A DNA stretch of 50,654 nucleotides from SIG622 sp045604705 (GCA_045604705.1 JAZUOO010000055.1:1-50654); one strand, 5' to 3'; shown: positions 1 to 8,288, counted from the first letter of the stretch. The notes: generated by a model from the sequence alone, not told the origin. Made by a program: numbers and translations.

Positions 1-88
1 CGTCGGTGATGATCTGGTAAATCTCACGCCGTCCGGCTTCCAGTGCCGCTTTCACCGAAATGGCGCCTTCCAATATAATATCTTCCAT
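1..88 (-). CDS. TrmH/SpoU-family RNA methyltransferase, N-terminal fragment
   Basis: Only the first 29 codons lie in the window; the gene runs off the left edge. The ATG at 88 is preceded by a GGAGG ribosome binding site (96-100 on the minus strand) at normal spacing. The start MEDIILEGAISVKAALEAG and the following GRREIYQIITD resemble the substrate-binding N-terminal domain of SpoU/TrmH-type 2'-O-methyltransferases, where an LEG..SVKAAL motif precedes a helix and a strand. The catalytic SPOUT knot is not in view. The assignment rests on this short N-terminal similarity and is tentative; the existence of a gene here is much more certain than its family. Confidence 0.55.
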   Translation of the reverse strand, partial: MEDIILEGAISVKAALEAGRREIYQIITD

Positions 89-120
89 GCCCGAACCTCC
101 TGAACCGTTTTTCTCTTTTC

Positions 121-149
121 AGTATACCATATTTCTATGGAGAAATCAA
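121..149 (-). promoter_or_regulatory. Promoter of the left-edge methyltransferase gene
   Basis: On the minus strand TTGATT (149-144) and TATACT (126-121) are separated by 17 bp, a good vegetative-sigma match about 35 bp upstream of the start codon at 88. Confidence 0.6.
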
Positions 150-285
150 CCCCAATTCAGACTGATTTTTTATCGTTTCCCTATAGAAAATGTGTATTTC
201 AAACAAATAGAGTGATTATTTTTTTTGATTTCTGGTAAAAATTAGACAAACCTAAAAAAACAAGCGATTTTTTTTAAAAAACCGC

Positions 286-314
286 TTGACAAATTCGGGA
301 AAGTGTGGTATTAT
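286..314 (+). promoter_or_regulatory. Promoter of the tRNA operon
   Basis: TTGACA (286-291), 17-bp spacer, TATTAT (309-314). The first tRNA begins 31 bp after the -10 box. Confidence 0.85.
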
Positions 315-344
315 ATTTAGGCTGATAACGAAACAGCGCAACAC

Positions 345-420
345 GGGAGCTTAGCTCAGCTGGGAGAGCATCTGCCTTACAAGCAGGAGGTCATAGGTTC
401 GATCCCTATAGCTCCCACCA
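345..420 (+). tRNA. tRNA-Val (anticodon TAC)
   Basis: 76-nt cloverleaf with acceptor stem GGGAGCT/AGCTCCC, anticodon loop CTTACAA (anticodon TAC), T-arm ATAGG-TTCGATC-CCTAT and an encoded CCA end. First gene of a three-tRNA operon. Confidence 0.96.
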
Positions 421-437
421 CCCGAAAGGGTAAATGT

Positions 438-514
438 GGTTCGGTAGTTCAGTTGGTTAGAACGCTAGCCTGTCACGCTAGAGGTCGTGGGTTCGAGTCC
501 CATCCGAATCGCCA
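438..514 (+). tRNA. tRNA-Asp (anticodon GTC)
   Basis: 77-nt cloverleaf with acceptor stem GGTTCGG/CCGAATC (one G-U pair), anticodon loop CTGTCAC (anticodon GTC) and an encoded CCA end. Second gene of the tRNA operon, 17 bp after tRNA-Val. Confidence 0.96.
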
Positions 515-529
515 TTTTTTTATATTTTT

Positions 530-605
<76 letters not shown>

Positions 606-610
606 GATTA

Positions 611-636
611 AGCACTTCACCCGAGGTGCTTTTTTT
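611..636 (+). terminator. Terminator of the tRNA operon
   Basis: 8-bp stem AGCACTTC/GAGGTGCT with loop ACCC followed by seven T residues. Confidence 0.88.
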
Positions 637-773
637 GTTATGCTTTGACCATGAATAACTCTATCGAGAATACGGTTTTGAAGTTGCGAAAAAAGCATCA
701 TTTGTGGAACATAAGTAAAATATATATTAAAAATTCTAATAATTTATATAGAAATTTAATTTTTCTTTATTTG

Positions 774-802
774 TTGACAATTAATTTCTTATATGATATA
801 CT
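774..802 (+). promoter_or_regulatory. Strong orphan promoter
   Basis: TTGACA (774-779), 17-bp spacer, TATACT (797-802). It points at the gene remnant at 833-1101 and no intact start codon follows within a normal leader length. It also lies inside a 64-codon chance ORF (645-839), which argues that this ORF is not coding. Confidence 0.65.
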
Positions 803-832
803 TACTTTAAATATTTATCCTTTGCCGTATAA

Positions 833-1101
833 AACGTAAAATACCTTATTGATGAATTTGTCGATGAATGGGCAACAATTGCAACGATAGACCGCTGTGA
901 TCACGATATATGTAACGGAAGAGGTATTTCTGAGGATATGACTATTCAAATGGTTTCCTACAGCAAAAATTATAAACATGTAGAAGAATTAGAAAATATA
1001 TCAATTCTAGACATTACTCCCACAATCGTTAAAATAATGGAGGTTTCTCTGGAAAGGGATGGGCAGGCAAATCTCTTATTTGGGCTAACATAAGAGAATG
1101 A
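833..1101 (+). pseudogene. Alkaline-phosphatase-superfamily protein, C-terminal remnant
   Basis: An open frame without start codon or ribosome binding site runs from 833 to 1093. It encodes segments such as GRGISEDMTIQMVSYSKNY and ELENISILDITPTIVKIMEV, which resemble the C-terminal part of type I phosphodiesterase/sulfatase-like (alkaline phosphatase superfamily) proteins, where a conserved D-(I/V)-(A/T)-PT-I motif precedes the final strands. Near 1060 one base appears to be lost: the neighbouring frame then reads WAGKSLIWANIRE and stops at 1099-1101, which is the expected family ending. The catalytic N-terminal half is absent, so the product would be inactive. A consensus promoter (774-802) still sits just upstream, suggesting a deletion that joined promoter and tail. 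Confidence 0.7.
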
Positions 1102-1119
1102 TGTTATAAGTACAAGCAA

Positions 1120-1611
1120 ATGAACAGAAATTTTTTATTTTGCCACAAATGTGGGCTGGAGATCAAAGTCGGATGTGAATACTGTGAAGCTTGCGGAACT
1201 CCTATTCAGGATTCCATTGTGGCGGCACATCAGAAAAGAGTGGACGCTTATTCAGGAGCGATTCAAAAGCCTTTGAAGCACACACAGAATCATACATATG
1301 TGAAGCATCCTGCCTGTCAGCAGAATCCGATTTATAATCCCAGTACTCCAAATATATCCGATCCTGTTATTGCAGAGATTTCAAAAAAAATAGATATTCT
1401 TCAGGCAAATCAGTCATTAACGATGCAAAATAATGAGAAAATCCTTAAAAAGTATGCTAAAAGAAATTCTGTAAGCATCGCTGTGCTTGGGATTTTACTT
1501 GGAATGTTTATTCTTTCGTGTATAATCCTCTCTTTTGTATTGATATTCCTGACCTCTGACACCGTTAAGAGCATAATAAATATAATTGATGAAATAAATT
1601 TATTGCTTTAA
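1120..1611 (+). CDS. Zinc-ribbon membrane protein of unknown function
   Basis: A 163-residue protein. Residues 8-26 carry two Cys pairs (CHKC and CEAC, plus an extra Cys between them) typical of the short zinc ribbons at the N-terminus of many Firmicutes membrane proteins. A polar, Asn/Gln-rich linker with a possible short coiled coil (about residues 83-115) follows. One hydrophobic segment (about 120-147) predicts a single membrane span with the ribbon in the cytoplasm. No clear ribosome binding site precedes the ATG, so the start is uncertain and expression may be low. Function is not recognisable; the architecture fits a cytosolic sensor or scaffold tethered to the membrane. Confidence 0.6.
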   Translation: MNRNFLFCHKCGLEIKVGCEYCEACGTPIQDSIVAAHQKRVDAYSGAIQKPLKHTQNHTYVKHPACQQNPIYNPSTPNISDPVIAEISKKIDILQANQSLTMQNNEKILKKYAKRNSVSIAVLGILLGMFILSCIILSFVLIFLTSDTVKSIINIIDEINLLL

Positions 1612-1975
1612 CCTACAGCGATTAATTGGAAAGTATTATGAACATTGTCAAAGATATAATATGATTACCGGTGGCATAATGGCATTTATCGAAAGTGCCG
1701 CATTTTCTGTAAAATAAAATGTTACGATTCAAATTTTGGTGTGAAATAAGGTATGGTTTAAGAAACCGTGACAAAAACTCTCGTCTTATAAGAAGTACAT
1801 CGTTTATCAGATATATACTCTTAAAATGGAAGTGAAAGAAGTTTTGAATATTACAGGATGAAAGTCTAAAAAAATTATTCGAAATTTTATAAATGTTGAC
1901 ATCAGAATGTGCTGTCAAAAAGCGAAAATGACAAATTAATGTTTATTTTTTACAAATATTATTTCATTTTAAGTA
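1612..1975. other. Intergenic region without recognised gene
   Basis: AT-rich. A weak hairpin with a bulge followed by a short T run (about 1690-1720) could terminate transcription of the zinc-ribbon gene. The minus-strand open frame across this stretch has no ribosome binding site and no family resemblance, so I do not call it. Confidence 0.5.
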
Positions 1976-2004
1976 TTGTATTATAGAAGTAAAAGTGCTA
2001 TAAT
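1976..2004 (+). promoter_or_regulatory. Promoter of the riboswitch-ECF operon
   Basis: TTGTAT (1976-1981), 17-bp spacer, TATAAT (1999-2004), about 45 bp upstream of the first conserved riboswitch element. Confidence 0.65.
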
Positions 2005-2053
2005 ACAATAAAATCAAATAATCACACAGAGTGTTGTCTATTCCGCAAAGTGA

Positions 2054-2232
2054 TGTTCACAGGTTTAGACGGTGAAAAGGGAATCCGGTGAGAATCCGGA
2101 ACGATACCAGTCGCTGTATGCATTTAAGTTTTGCTTTTTGGCGAAAGCCGGTCATTGGGAAACTGAGAAGGCAAAGTAAAACGCCGTTCATGCATGAACG
2201 ATGAAAATGCAAGTCAAAAGACCTGCTCTGAT
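2054..2232 (+). promoter_or_regulatory. Cobalamin (B12) riboswitch
   Basis: The conserved blocks of the cobalamin aptamer appear in order: GGTGAAAAGGGAATCCGGTG (2071-2090), the paired GAATCCGGAACG, the CAGTCGCTGTATG block (from about 2108), a long variable arm, GGGAA (2157-2161), and the closing AAGTC..AAGACCTGC near 2211-2225. It lies in the leader of the ECF transporter genes and is followed by a Rho-independent terminator (2367-2404), which fits transcriptional control by cobalamin. Family knowledge: such leaders shut off B12 uptake or synthesis genes when cobalamin is abundant. Exact 5' and 3' limits are approximate. Confidence 0.88.
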
Positions 2233-2366
2233 GCTTTTTCCGTACGTGATTTTTACATAGGGAGAAGCGGTTTTCCGCTGCCGGAATTGATGTTGCACAT
2301 ATCATTGGTGGTTTTTAAACTATTGTCATTTTGGCGTCGGTAAAATGTGGAGATACGGGAATACTG

Positions 2367-2404
2367 CCGTAGTGATCTTATTGGTCGCTGCGGTTTTTAT
2401 TTTT
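2367..2404 (+). terminator. Riboswitch expression-platform terminator
   Basis: A 10-11 bp stem, CCGTAGTGAT (2367-2376) against GTCGCTGCGG (2384-2393), all paired if G-U is allowed, followed by TTTTTATTTTT. It ends about 10 bp before the ribosome binding site (2414-2420) of the ECF-T gene. TACGG at 2354-2358 can pair instead with CCGTA at 2367-2371, a possible antiterminator that would break the terminator stem. Confidence 0.8.
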
Positions 2405-2427
2405 CAAGGATTCGGAGGTGAATACTG

Positions 2428-3342
2428 ATGTCTAGATACCGACATATAAATACTCATATGAGCGAATTTAAGGCATACCATCCCTTTGTGAATTTTGTAT
2501 ATTTCCTTTTTGTTATCGGTTTTTCGATGTTTTCAATGCATCCGTTGTGCCTATGTATTTCACTCATATGCGGTTTTACATTTTCGGCAATGTCTGAAGG
2601 TAAGAAAACCATAAAGAGAAATCTTATTTATATGATACCTGTTTTTCTTCTTACAGCAATGGTAAATCCGCTGTTCAATCACGAAGGAGTTACAATCATA
2701 ACATATATTGGAAATAACCCTCTGACACTCGAATCAATCATATACGGTATCGGTGCCGCTTGTATGATAATCAGCGTGATACTGTGGTTTTTATGTTACG
2801 GTATAATAATGACAAGTGATAAGTTCATATACCTTTTTGGAAAGCTTATTCCCTCACTGTCACTTATCCTATCAATTACTCTGAGGTTTGTGCAGCGTTT
2901 CCTTGCACAGTTCAAGATAGTGGCGAATGCTCAAAGGTGCATCGGAAGAAATCCAATTTCCGCAAGTCCCATAAAAAAAATAAAGTACGGACTTACGATT
3001 CTCTCAATAGTCGTAAGCTGGGCACTTGAAAACGCCATAGAAACTGCTGACAGCATGAGATCACGAGGTTACGGAATCCCGGGACGTACCGCATTCTCAA
3101 TATTCAGATTTGACAAAAGAGACGTAAAAGCCCTTGTCAGCATCCTGTTTTTCGGGATATATACTCTTGTCGGATGTATCCTCGGTGCAATGTACTTCAG
3201 ATATTTCCCATCTATCAAAGCGTCAGAAGTGTCGGTATATTCCGCAAGTGTATTTTTTGCATATTTCTTGCTGTGTATGTGTCCTATAATAATTGAAGTA
3301 TCGGAGGTGAGAAAATGGACTGCTTTAAGATTGAAAATCTGA
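2428..3342 (+). CDS. ECF transporter transmembrane component (EcfT/CbiQ family)
   Basis: A 304-residue integral membrane protein with several predicted helices. A central charged stretch contains NAQRCIGRNP and, about 35 residues on, the EcfT signature around ETADSMRSRGYGIPGRT. The A-R-G-type motifs of EcfT coupling helices, which dock on the two ATPases, correspond to this MRSRG region. The ATG follows a GGAGGTG ribosome binding site and overlaps by one base the stop of a 27-codon hydrophobic reading frame that spans the terminator. The 3' end overlaps the next gene by 28 bp, so the two are translationally coupled. The upstream cobalamin riboswitch implies a role in cobalamin or cobinamide uptake; this substrate is inferred from regulation, not from the protein itself. 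Confidence 0.9.
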   Translation: MSRYRHINTHMSEFKAYHPFVNFVYFLFVIGFSMFSMHPLCLCISLICGFTFSAMSEGKKTIKRNLIYMIPVFLLTAMVNPLFNHEGVTIITYIGNNPLTLESIIYGIGAACMIISVILWFLCYGIIMTSDKFIYLFGKLIPSLSLILSITLRFVQRFLAQFKIVANAQRCIGRNPISASPIKKIKYGLTILSIVVSWALENAIETADSMRSRGYGIPGRTAFSIFRFDKRDVKALVSILFFGIYTLVGCILGAMYFRYFPSIKASEVSVYSASVFFAYFLLCMCPIIIEVSEVRKWTALRLKI

Positions 3343-5972
3343 GTTTTATGTACCCGGAAAGGGAAGAGAAAGCCTTATCAGATATAAATGTGACTATCAA
3401 AAAAGGCGAATTTGTGACTCTGTGCGGACAATCCGGTTGTGGTAAAACAACTCTTTTAAGACTCTTAAAGCCAATACTTTCACCGAACGGTAAAACTTCG
3501 GGCAGCATTATTTTTGAAGGAAAACCGCTGTCAGACTACGATACAAAGGAGCAGGCCGCAAAAATCGGATTCGTTATGCAGAACCCGGACAACGGAATAG
3601 TTACCGACAAAGTGTGGCATGAGCTTGCATTCGGACTTGAGAGCCTCGGTATGGAAAGCTCCGAAATAAGGACTCGAGTTTCAGAAATGGCATCATACTT
3701 CGGAATTCAGACATGGTTTCACAAATCTGTTGATGAGCTTTCCGGCGGGCAGAAGCAGATGCTGAATCTTGCCTCGGTAATGGTTATGCAACCCTCTGTG
3801 CTTATTCTCGATGAGCCTGTAAGCCAGCTTGATCCCATTGCCGGCTCTGAGTTTTTCGCAACCGTCAAAAAAATAAACAGTGAGCTTGGAACAACCGTTA
3901 TCCTTACTGAACACCGACTTGAAGATGTATTCCCAATGTCTGACAGAGTAATAGTGATGGACAGTGGCAAAATAATAGTTAACGATACACCTTCAAAAGT
4001 AGGGGAAATACTCAAAAAAAACAATCATGAAATGTACCGTGCACTTCCAGTACCCATGAGAGTATCCGTAGAGATACAAAATGATTCGACTTGCCCTTTG
4101 ACGGTACGTGAGGGGAGAACGATGCTCGAAGAATTCGCCGAAACGCATACGTTATATCCCGAGATGATTCCGAGATCAAAAAATGACACTACCGACAAAG
4201 AAATCGTTGTTCAACTGAAAGACGTGTGGTTCAGGTACGACAGAAATCTTCCGGATGTCGTCAAAGGGCTGAGCTTGAATGTACATAGATCCGAGCTTTA
4301 CGCAATTGTCGGCGGTAACGGAACAGGTAAATCCACCGCACTCTCACTTATCAGCGGCATGAATAAGCCATACAGGGGAGAGGTGTTTATAAATGGAAAT
4401 AAGATTACCGTAATGAAAGATCTGTATAACGGACTTGTTGCCACAATGCCGCAGAATCCTCAGAGCCTGTTTATAAAAAAGACCTTACATCTTGATCTTC
4501 TTGATATGCTCTCTGAAAAAAAGATTTCTCCCGAGGAAAAGGATACGTTTGTTTATAAAGTTTCGTCCTTGTGCAGATTATCAGGACTTCTTGAATCGCA
4601 TCCCTACGACCTCTCAGGTGGCGAACAGCAACGGGCGGCACTTGCAAAGGTTCTTCTTTTAAATCCGCAGATTCTCATACTCGATGAACCCACCAAAGGA
4701 ATGGATGCGAAATTCAAAGAGGAGTTTGCCGAAATACTGTTACAGCTGAAAAAAAAAGACGTAACAATAATAATGGTATCCCATGACATCGAATTCTGCG
4801 CCGCATACGCGGACAGATGTGCAATGTTCTTTGACGGCAGTATAACCTCCGAGGGAGTACCTCGCGAGTTTTTCAAAGGTAAAAACTTTTATACAACAAG
4901 TGCGAACCGTATGTCAAGAACTCTTTTGCCCACAGCCATACTCACAGAGGATGTAATATCAGCCTGTACGGGGAAAATTGTAACTAAAGATATACCACAG
5001 ATTTCTATTGATATTTCATCATCCGGTGGCAGTGAATCGGTAAAAAAAGAATCGTGTGAACAACTTTCAAAAAAGAGAATATTCGCAGGGATAGGATTTG
5101 TTATCCTATTTGCATTATGTATCATTTTTCATTTGTTTTCTAAGGATGGTCAATCGGATAAATTTACCGATATTCTGCGAATAATATCCGTTATTTCGAC
5201 GGCAGGCTTATTGATGTGCCTTTTCCCGCAAAAAAAGTATAAGATAACTTCTATTCAAACATCTGAACGTAAGCTATCCAAAAAGACAGTTCTTGCATCG
5301 TTTCTTATTCTTCTGATGATCCCGTTGACCATCTATATAGGAATATATCATTTTGGCGACAGAAAGTATTATTTAATAAGCCTTTTGATAATACTTGAAA
5401 CAATGATCCCGTTCATCATGGTATTCGAAGGCAGAAAGCCAAAGGCCCGCGAGTTGGTGACTATCAGTGCACTGTGTGCAATAGCAGTAGCGGGCAGAGC
5501 CGCATTTTTTATGATCCCCCAATTCAAACCGGTAATTGCCCTTATAATAATTGCGGGTATATGTCTCGGAAGTGAAACAGGATTTCTTATTGGCTCTATG
5601 ACAGGTTTTGTCTCAAACTTCTTTTTCGGTCAAGGTCCATGGACACCATGGCAGATGTTTGCATTTGGCATAATAGGTTTCCTATCAGGCATACTTTTCA
5701 AAAAAGGATTTTTAAGTCGAAACAGAATCTCTCTTTGTATATTTGGTTTTATCGCCACACTTGTATTCTACGGCGGATTAATGAACGCTTCATACGTTAT
5801 CCAGGCACAGATAAATCCAACCTTTGAGATGTTCGCAGCCGCATACATTTCCGGAATGCCTTTTGACCTTATCCATGCCTTTTCAACAGCGGTTTTTCTT
5901 TGGTTTATATCACACACAATGATAGAAAAAATCGAGAGAGTAATAATAAAATACGGTATTCTTATGGAATAG
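3315..5972 (+). CDS. ECF transporter fusion: two ATPase domains plus membrane S-like domain
   Basis: An 885-residue fusion. Residues 1-225 form one ABC ATPase (Walker A GQSGCGKTT about 38-46, signature LSGGQ about 142, Walker B LILDEP). Residues about 296-530 form a second (Walker A GGNGTGKST about 333, signature DLSGGEQ about 432, Walker B ILILDEP). After a linker, residues about 590-885 are a multi-span membrane domain. Its later part, with AGRAAFFMIPQFKPV and GSMTGFVSNFFFGQGPW, resembles ECF substrate-binding S components, including the small-residue first helix that contacts EcfT. Separate ecfA1, ecfA2 and S genes are the usual arrangement, so A-A'-S in one chain, with EcfT from the overlapping upstream gene, makes a complete importer from two polypeptides. 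The GGAGGTG ribosome binding site fixes the ATG. Riboswitch control suggests a cobalamin-type substrate. Confidence 0.88.
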   Translation: MDCFKIENLSFMYPEREEKALSDINVTIKKGEFVTLCGQSGCGKTTLLRLLKPILSPNGKTSGSIIFEGKPLSDYDTKEQAAKIGFVMQNPDNGIVTDKVWHELAFGLESLGMESSEIRTRVSEMASYFGIQTWFHKSVDELSGGQKQMLNLASVMVMQPSVLILDEPVSQLDPIAGSEFFATVKKINSELGTTVILTEHRLEDVFPMSDRVIVMDSGKIIVNDTPSKVGEILKKNNHEMYRALPVPMRVSVEIQNDSTCPLTVREGRTMLEEFAETHTLYPEMIPRSKNDTTDKEIVVQLKDVWFRYDRNLPDVVKGLSLNVHRSELYAIVGGNGTGKSTALSLISGMNKPYRGEVFINGNKITVMKDLYNGLVATMPQNPQSLFIKKTLHLDLLDMLSEKKISPEEKDTFVYKVSSLCRLSGLLESHPYDLSGGEQQRAALAKVLLLNPQILILDEPTKGMDAKFKEEFAEILLQLKKKDVTIIMVSHDIEFCAAYADRCAMFFDGSITSEGVPREFFKGKNFYTTSANRMSRTLLPTAILTEDVISACTGKIVTKDIPQISIDISSSGGSESVKKESCEQLSKKRIFAGIGFVILFALCIIFHLFSKDGQSDKFTDILRIISVISTAGLLMCLFPQKKYKITSIQTSERKLSKKTVLASFLILLMIPLTIYIGIYHFGDRKYYLISLLIILETMIPFIMVFEGRKPKARELVTISALCAIAVAGRAAFFMIPQFKPVIALIIIAGICLGSETGFLIGSMTGFVSNFFFGQGPWTPWQMFAFGIIGFLSGILFKKGFLSRNRISLCIFGFIATLVFYGGLMNASYVIQAQINPTFEMFAAAYISGMPFDLIHAFSTAVFLWFISHTMIEKIERVIIKYGILME

Positions 5973-5992
5973 ACAAAATCATAACAAATAGA

Positions 5993-6030
5993 CCTCATGC
6001 GTACGTTTTGTATACATGAGGCATTGTTTT
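5993..6030 (+). terminator. Terminator after the ECF operon
   Basis: A 12-bp imperfect stem, CCTCATGCGTAC/GTATACATGAGG, with loop GTTTT and a short T-rich tail. It sits between convergent genes and may act in both directions. Confidence 0.65.
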
Positions 6031-6098
6031 ATTCAAAGTCTTAATTAACGGATGATAACGTTCTACATCACTGAAAATTAATTATATACTGTAAAATA

Positions 6099-6995
6099 TT
6101 ATTCAAATGAAAGTACCTTTATTATCCCGTCCTGAGCAACCACCGTATTCCTAAAGATTTTCTCAAGCTCCTCGGAATATTCTTTCGGCTCGGACATTGC
6201 GGGACTAAAATGAGTAAGCCACAGCTCTTTTGCATTTGCTTTTTTTGCAAGCACAGCTGCTTCCTGCATCATCATATGTCGTGTTTCCTCGGCTCTTGAG
6301 TGTTTTTCCGGTGCTCCGAATATACCTTCGAGTATCAAAAGATCTGCATTCTCACCATATTCCGAAATGACATCAACCGGACGTGTGTCGGTAGCATACA
6401 ATAGATGTATTCCTTTTCTTGCGGCACCCAAAACATCGTCGGGACAAAATCCGTCCACCGATTCACCTTTCTGAAGTCTATTCCAAAACTGCAGAGGGAT
6501 TCCCAATGCTTTCGCTCTTTGAGCATTAAATTTTCCCGACCGTTCAAGCTTTATATTATATCCCAGACACGGCAGATTGTGATCAAGCGGTAATGAATCA
6601 ATCTTAAGTCCCACACATTCAAAATGTGAAACGGTATTCGTATCTAATTCAACAAATTTCACCTCAAATGGAAGCTCCGGAGCTATCACACGCAGGGAAT
6701 TAACAACATCCGATATTCCTAAAGGCCCGTATATTGTAACAGGCTCGGTTCTTGATTCATTGCCCATGGAAAGCAAAAGTCCGGGAAGTCCGCTCATATG
6801 ATCTCCATGAAAATGGGTGAAAAAAACAGCATCAATTGATTTGAAATTAAACGGCGTGAGCCTTATCCTTGTCTGAGTTCCCTCGCCACAGTCAATCAGT
6901 ATCGAATGACCGTTATAACGCAAATATAGTGAGGTAAGTGCACGGTTTGGCAGTGGCATCATGCCTCCTGTTCCGAGAAGTGCAACATCTATCAT
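6099..6995 (-). CDS. rnz: Ribonuclease Z
   Basis: A 298-residue metallo-beta-lactamase-fold endonuclease that trims the 3' trailer of tRNA precursors. The start MIDVALLGTGGMMPLPNRA is the standard RNase Z N-terminus. The zinc-binding THFHGDHMSGLPGLL motif lies near residues 59-73, further ligands are in the DHNLPCLGY region and the ATDTRP motif, and the final metal-binding His is in LTHFSP near the C-terminus. Length is normal. Because some tRNAs here (345-605, 23750-23825) encode CCA, RNase Z would act mainly on others. The gene is monocistronic, divergent from the TRAP operon. Confidence 0.95.
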   Translation of the reverse strand: MIDVALLGTGGMMPLPNRALTSLYLRYNGHSILIDCGEGTQTRIRLTPFNFKSIDAVFFTHFHGDHMSGLPGLLLSMGNESRTEPVTIYGPLGISDVVNSLRVIAPELPFEVKFVELDTNTVSHFECVGLKIDSLPLDHNLPCLGYNIKLERSGKFNAQRAKALGIPLQFWNRLQKGESVDGFCPDDVLGAARKGIHLLYATDTRPVDVISEYGENADLLILEGIFGAPEKHSRAEETRHMMMQEAAVLAKKANAKELWLTHFSPAMSEPKEYSEELEKIFRNTVVAQDGIIKVLSFE

Positions 6996-7029
6996 ATAAT
7001 ATCTCTTTCTGTCATAAATAAGTACTTTT

Positions 7030-7057
7030 ATTATAAGTTTTGTTTGTTACATATCAA
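7030..7057 (-). promoter_or_regulatory. Promoter of rnz
   Basis: On the minus strand TTGATA (7057-7052) and TATAAT (7035-7030) are separated by 16 bp, 35 bp upstream of the start codon. Confidence 0.6.
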
Positions 7058-7185
7058 TATTCAATTTGTTTATATTTTATAAAATCGTTCTTTTGTCTGA
7101 CTTATACACGCAAGCGGAAAAATGTGAAAATTAAGGTATTTTTTGGTATATTGAACAATGTTACCACCCGAAATATATTTGTAAC

Positions 7186-7214
7186 TTGACATTTTGAATG
7201 AAATATGTTATTAT
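7186..7214 (+). promoter_or_regulatory. Promoter of the TRAP transporter operon
   Basis: TTGACA (7186-7191), 17-bp spacer, TATTAT (7209-7214). It overlaps the upstream in-frame ATG at 7194, which therefore cannot be the start of the binding-protein gene. Confidence 0.85.
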
Positions 7215-7253
7215 AAATGCACAATAAAAATCCCAGGAAAGAAGGTTTGCAAA

Positions 7254-8273
7254 ATGAGAATCAAAAGAATTCTCGCTCTTTTTTTGACTTTTTCGGTTAT
7301 AATTACCTGTTTTTCCGGCTGTGTCAGGCAGGACGACTTAAGAATCATCCGAATAGGTCATAATCAATCCACAAACCATCCCACACATAAAGGACTTATT
7401 GCTTTCGCAGAGCATATCAAACAAAACCTCGGCGATAAGTACAAAGTTGAAGTATACCCCAGCGAGCTGCTCGGTTCACAGACGGAAATGGTTCAGCTCA
7501 CTCAGACAGGTGCCATAGATTTTGTGGTCGCAAGTAACGCAATACTTGAAACATTCAGCAAAAACTACGAAATATTCAATCTGCCATATCTCTTTTCAAG
7601 CCCCGAGGCTTATCACGCATCTATGGATGATCCGCAAATTACTGATCCCATATTCCTCACAACCAAAAAAGCGGGCTTTATAGCTGTTACATGGCTTGAT
7701 GCGGGTACACGTAATTTCTATACTCCGGATAAGCCAATCAACAAGCCATCGGACCTTAAGGGGTTGAAGATAAGAGTACAGCAGTCTCCGACAAACGTTG
7801 AAATGATGGAACTCCTTGGTGGTTCCGCTACTCCCATGTCGTTCGGTGAAGTTTATACAGCTCTGCAATCCAAGGTTATAGACGGTGCGGAAAATAACGA
7901 GCTTGCACTTATTGACAACGGTCATGGAGATGTATGCAAGTATTATTCATACGATATGCATCAGATGGTACCGGATATAGTTCTCGCCAATTATGATTTT
8001 CTGGACAGTTTATCTGAAGATGACAGGAAAATATTTGATGAAGGATTTATAATTCTCAACCAAACGCAGAGAAGTGAATGGACATCTGCTGTAGAGGAAG
8101 CTAAGGAAAAAGCTGAGAAGGAAAAGGGTGTTACATTTGTCTATCCCGATACCGAGCCTTTCAGGGATGCAGTAATTTCCTTACATGAAAAGATTGTCGG
8201 TAATAATAAAGAGCTTGAAAGCATTTACAACAAGATACAGGCTTACAACGAACAATATTCCATTAATCAATAA
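7254..8273 (+). CDS. TRAP transporter solute-binding lipoprotein (DctP family)
   Basis: 339 residues. I start at the ATG at 7254, preceded by a GAAAGAAGG ribosome binding site; the longer frame begins inside the promoter. Residues 1-23 are a lipoprotein signal with lipobox FSGC (Cys23), so the protein is anchored outside the membrane. The rest matches DctP-type receptors: the RIGHNQSTNHPTHKG strand, YKVEVYPSELLGSQTEMVQ, the central GLKIRVQQSP segment whose Arg normally binds the substrate carboxylate, and ALQSKVIDGAEN. Family members carry C4-dicarboxylates, sialic acid, sugar acids or keto acids; the sequence does not let me choose. It is the first gene of an operon with both membrane subunits (16 bp to the next gene). 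Confidence 0.93.
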   Translation: MRIKRILALFLTFSVIITCFSGCVRQDDLRIIRIGHNQSTNHPTHKGLIAFAEHIKQNLGDKYKVEVYPSELLGSQTEMVQLTQTGAIDFVVASNAILETFSKNYEIFNLPYLFSSPEAYHASMDDPQITDPIFLTTKKAGFIAVTWLDAGTRNFYTPDKPINKPSDLKGLKIRVQQSPTNVEMMELLGGSATPMSFGEVYTALQSKVIDGAENNELALIDNGHGDVCKYYSYDMHQMVPDIVLANYDFLDSLSEDDRKIFDEGFIILNQTQRSEWTSAVEEAKEKAEKEKGVTFVYPDTEPFRDAVISLHEKIVGNNKELESIYNKIQAYNEQYSINQ

Positions 8274-8288
8274 AGGAGGGCAATTAAT

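Noticed and set aside
645..839. A 64-codon plus-strand open frame after the tRNA operon
   Set aside because: It contains a near-consensus promoter, lacks a ribosome binding site and resembles no family.
1622..1918. 98-codon minus-strand frame
   Set aside because: No ribosome binding site, no recognisable domain, AT-rich intergenic sequence.
7194..7253. Upstream start for the TRAP binding protein
   Set aside because: The ATG at 7194 lies between the -35 and -10 boxes of the promoter and the added residues would precede the lipoprotein signal.
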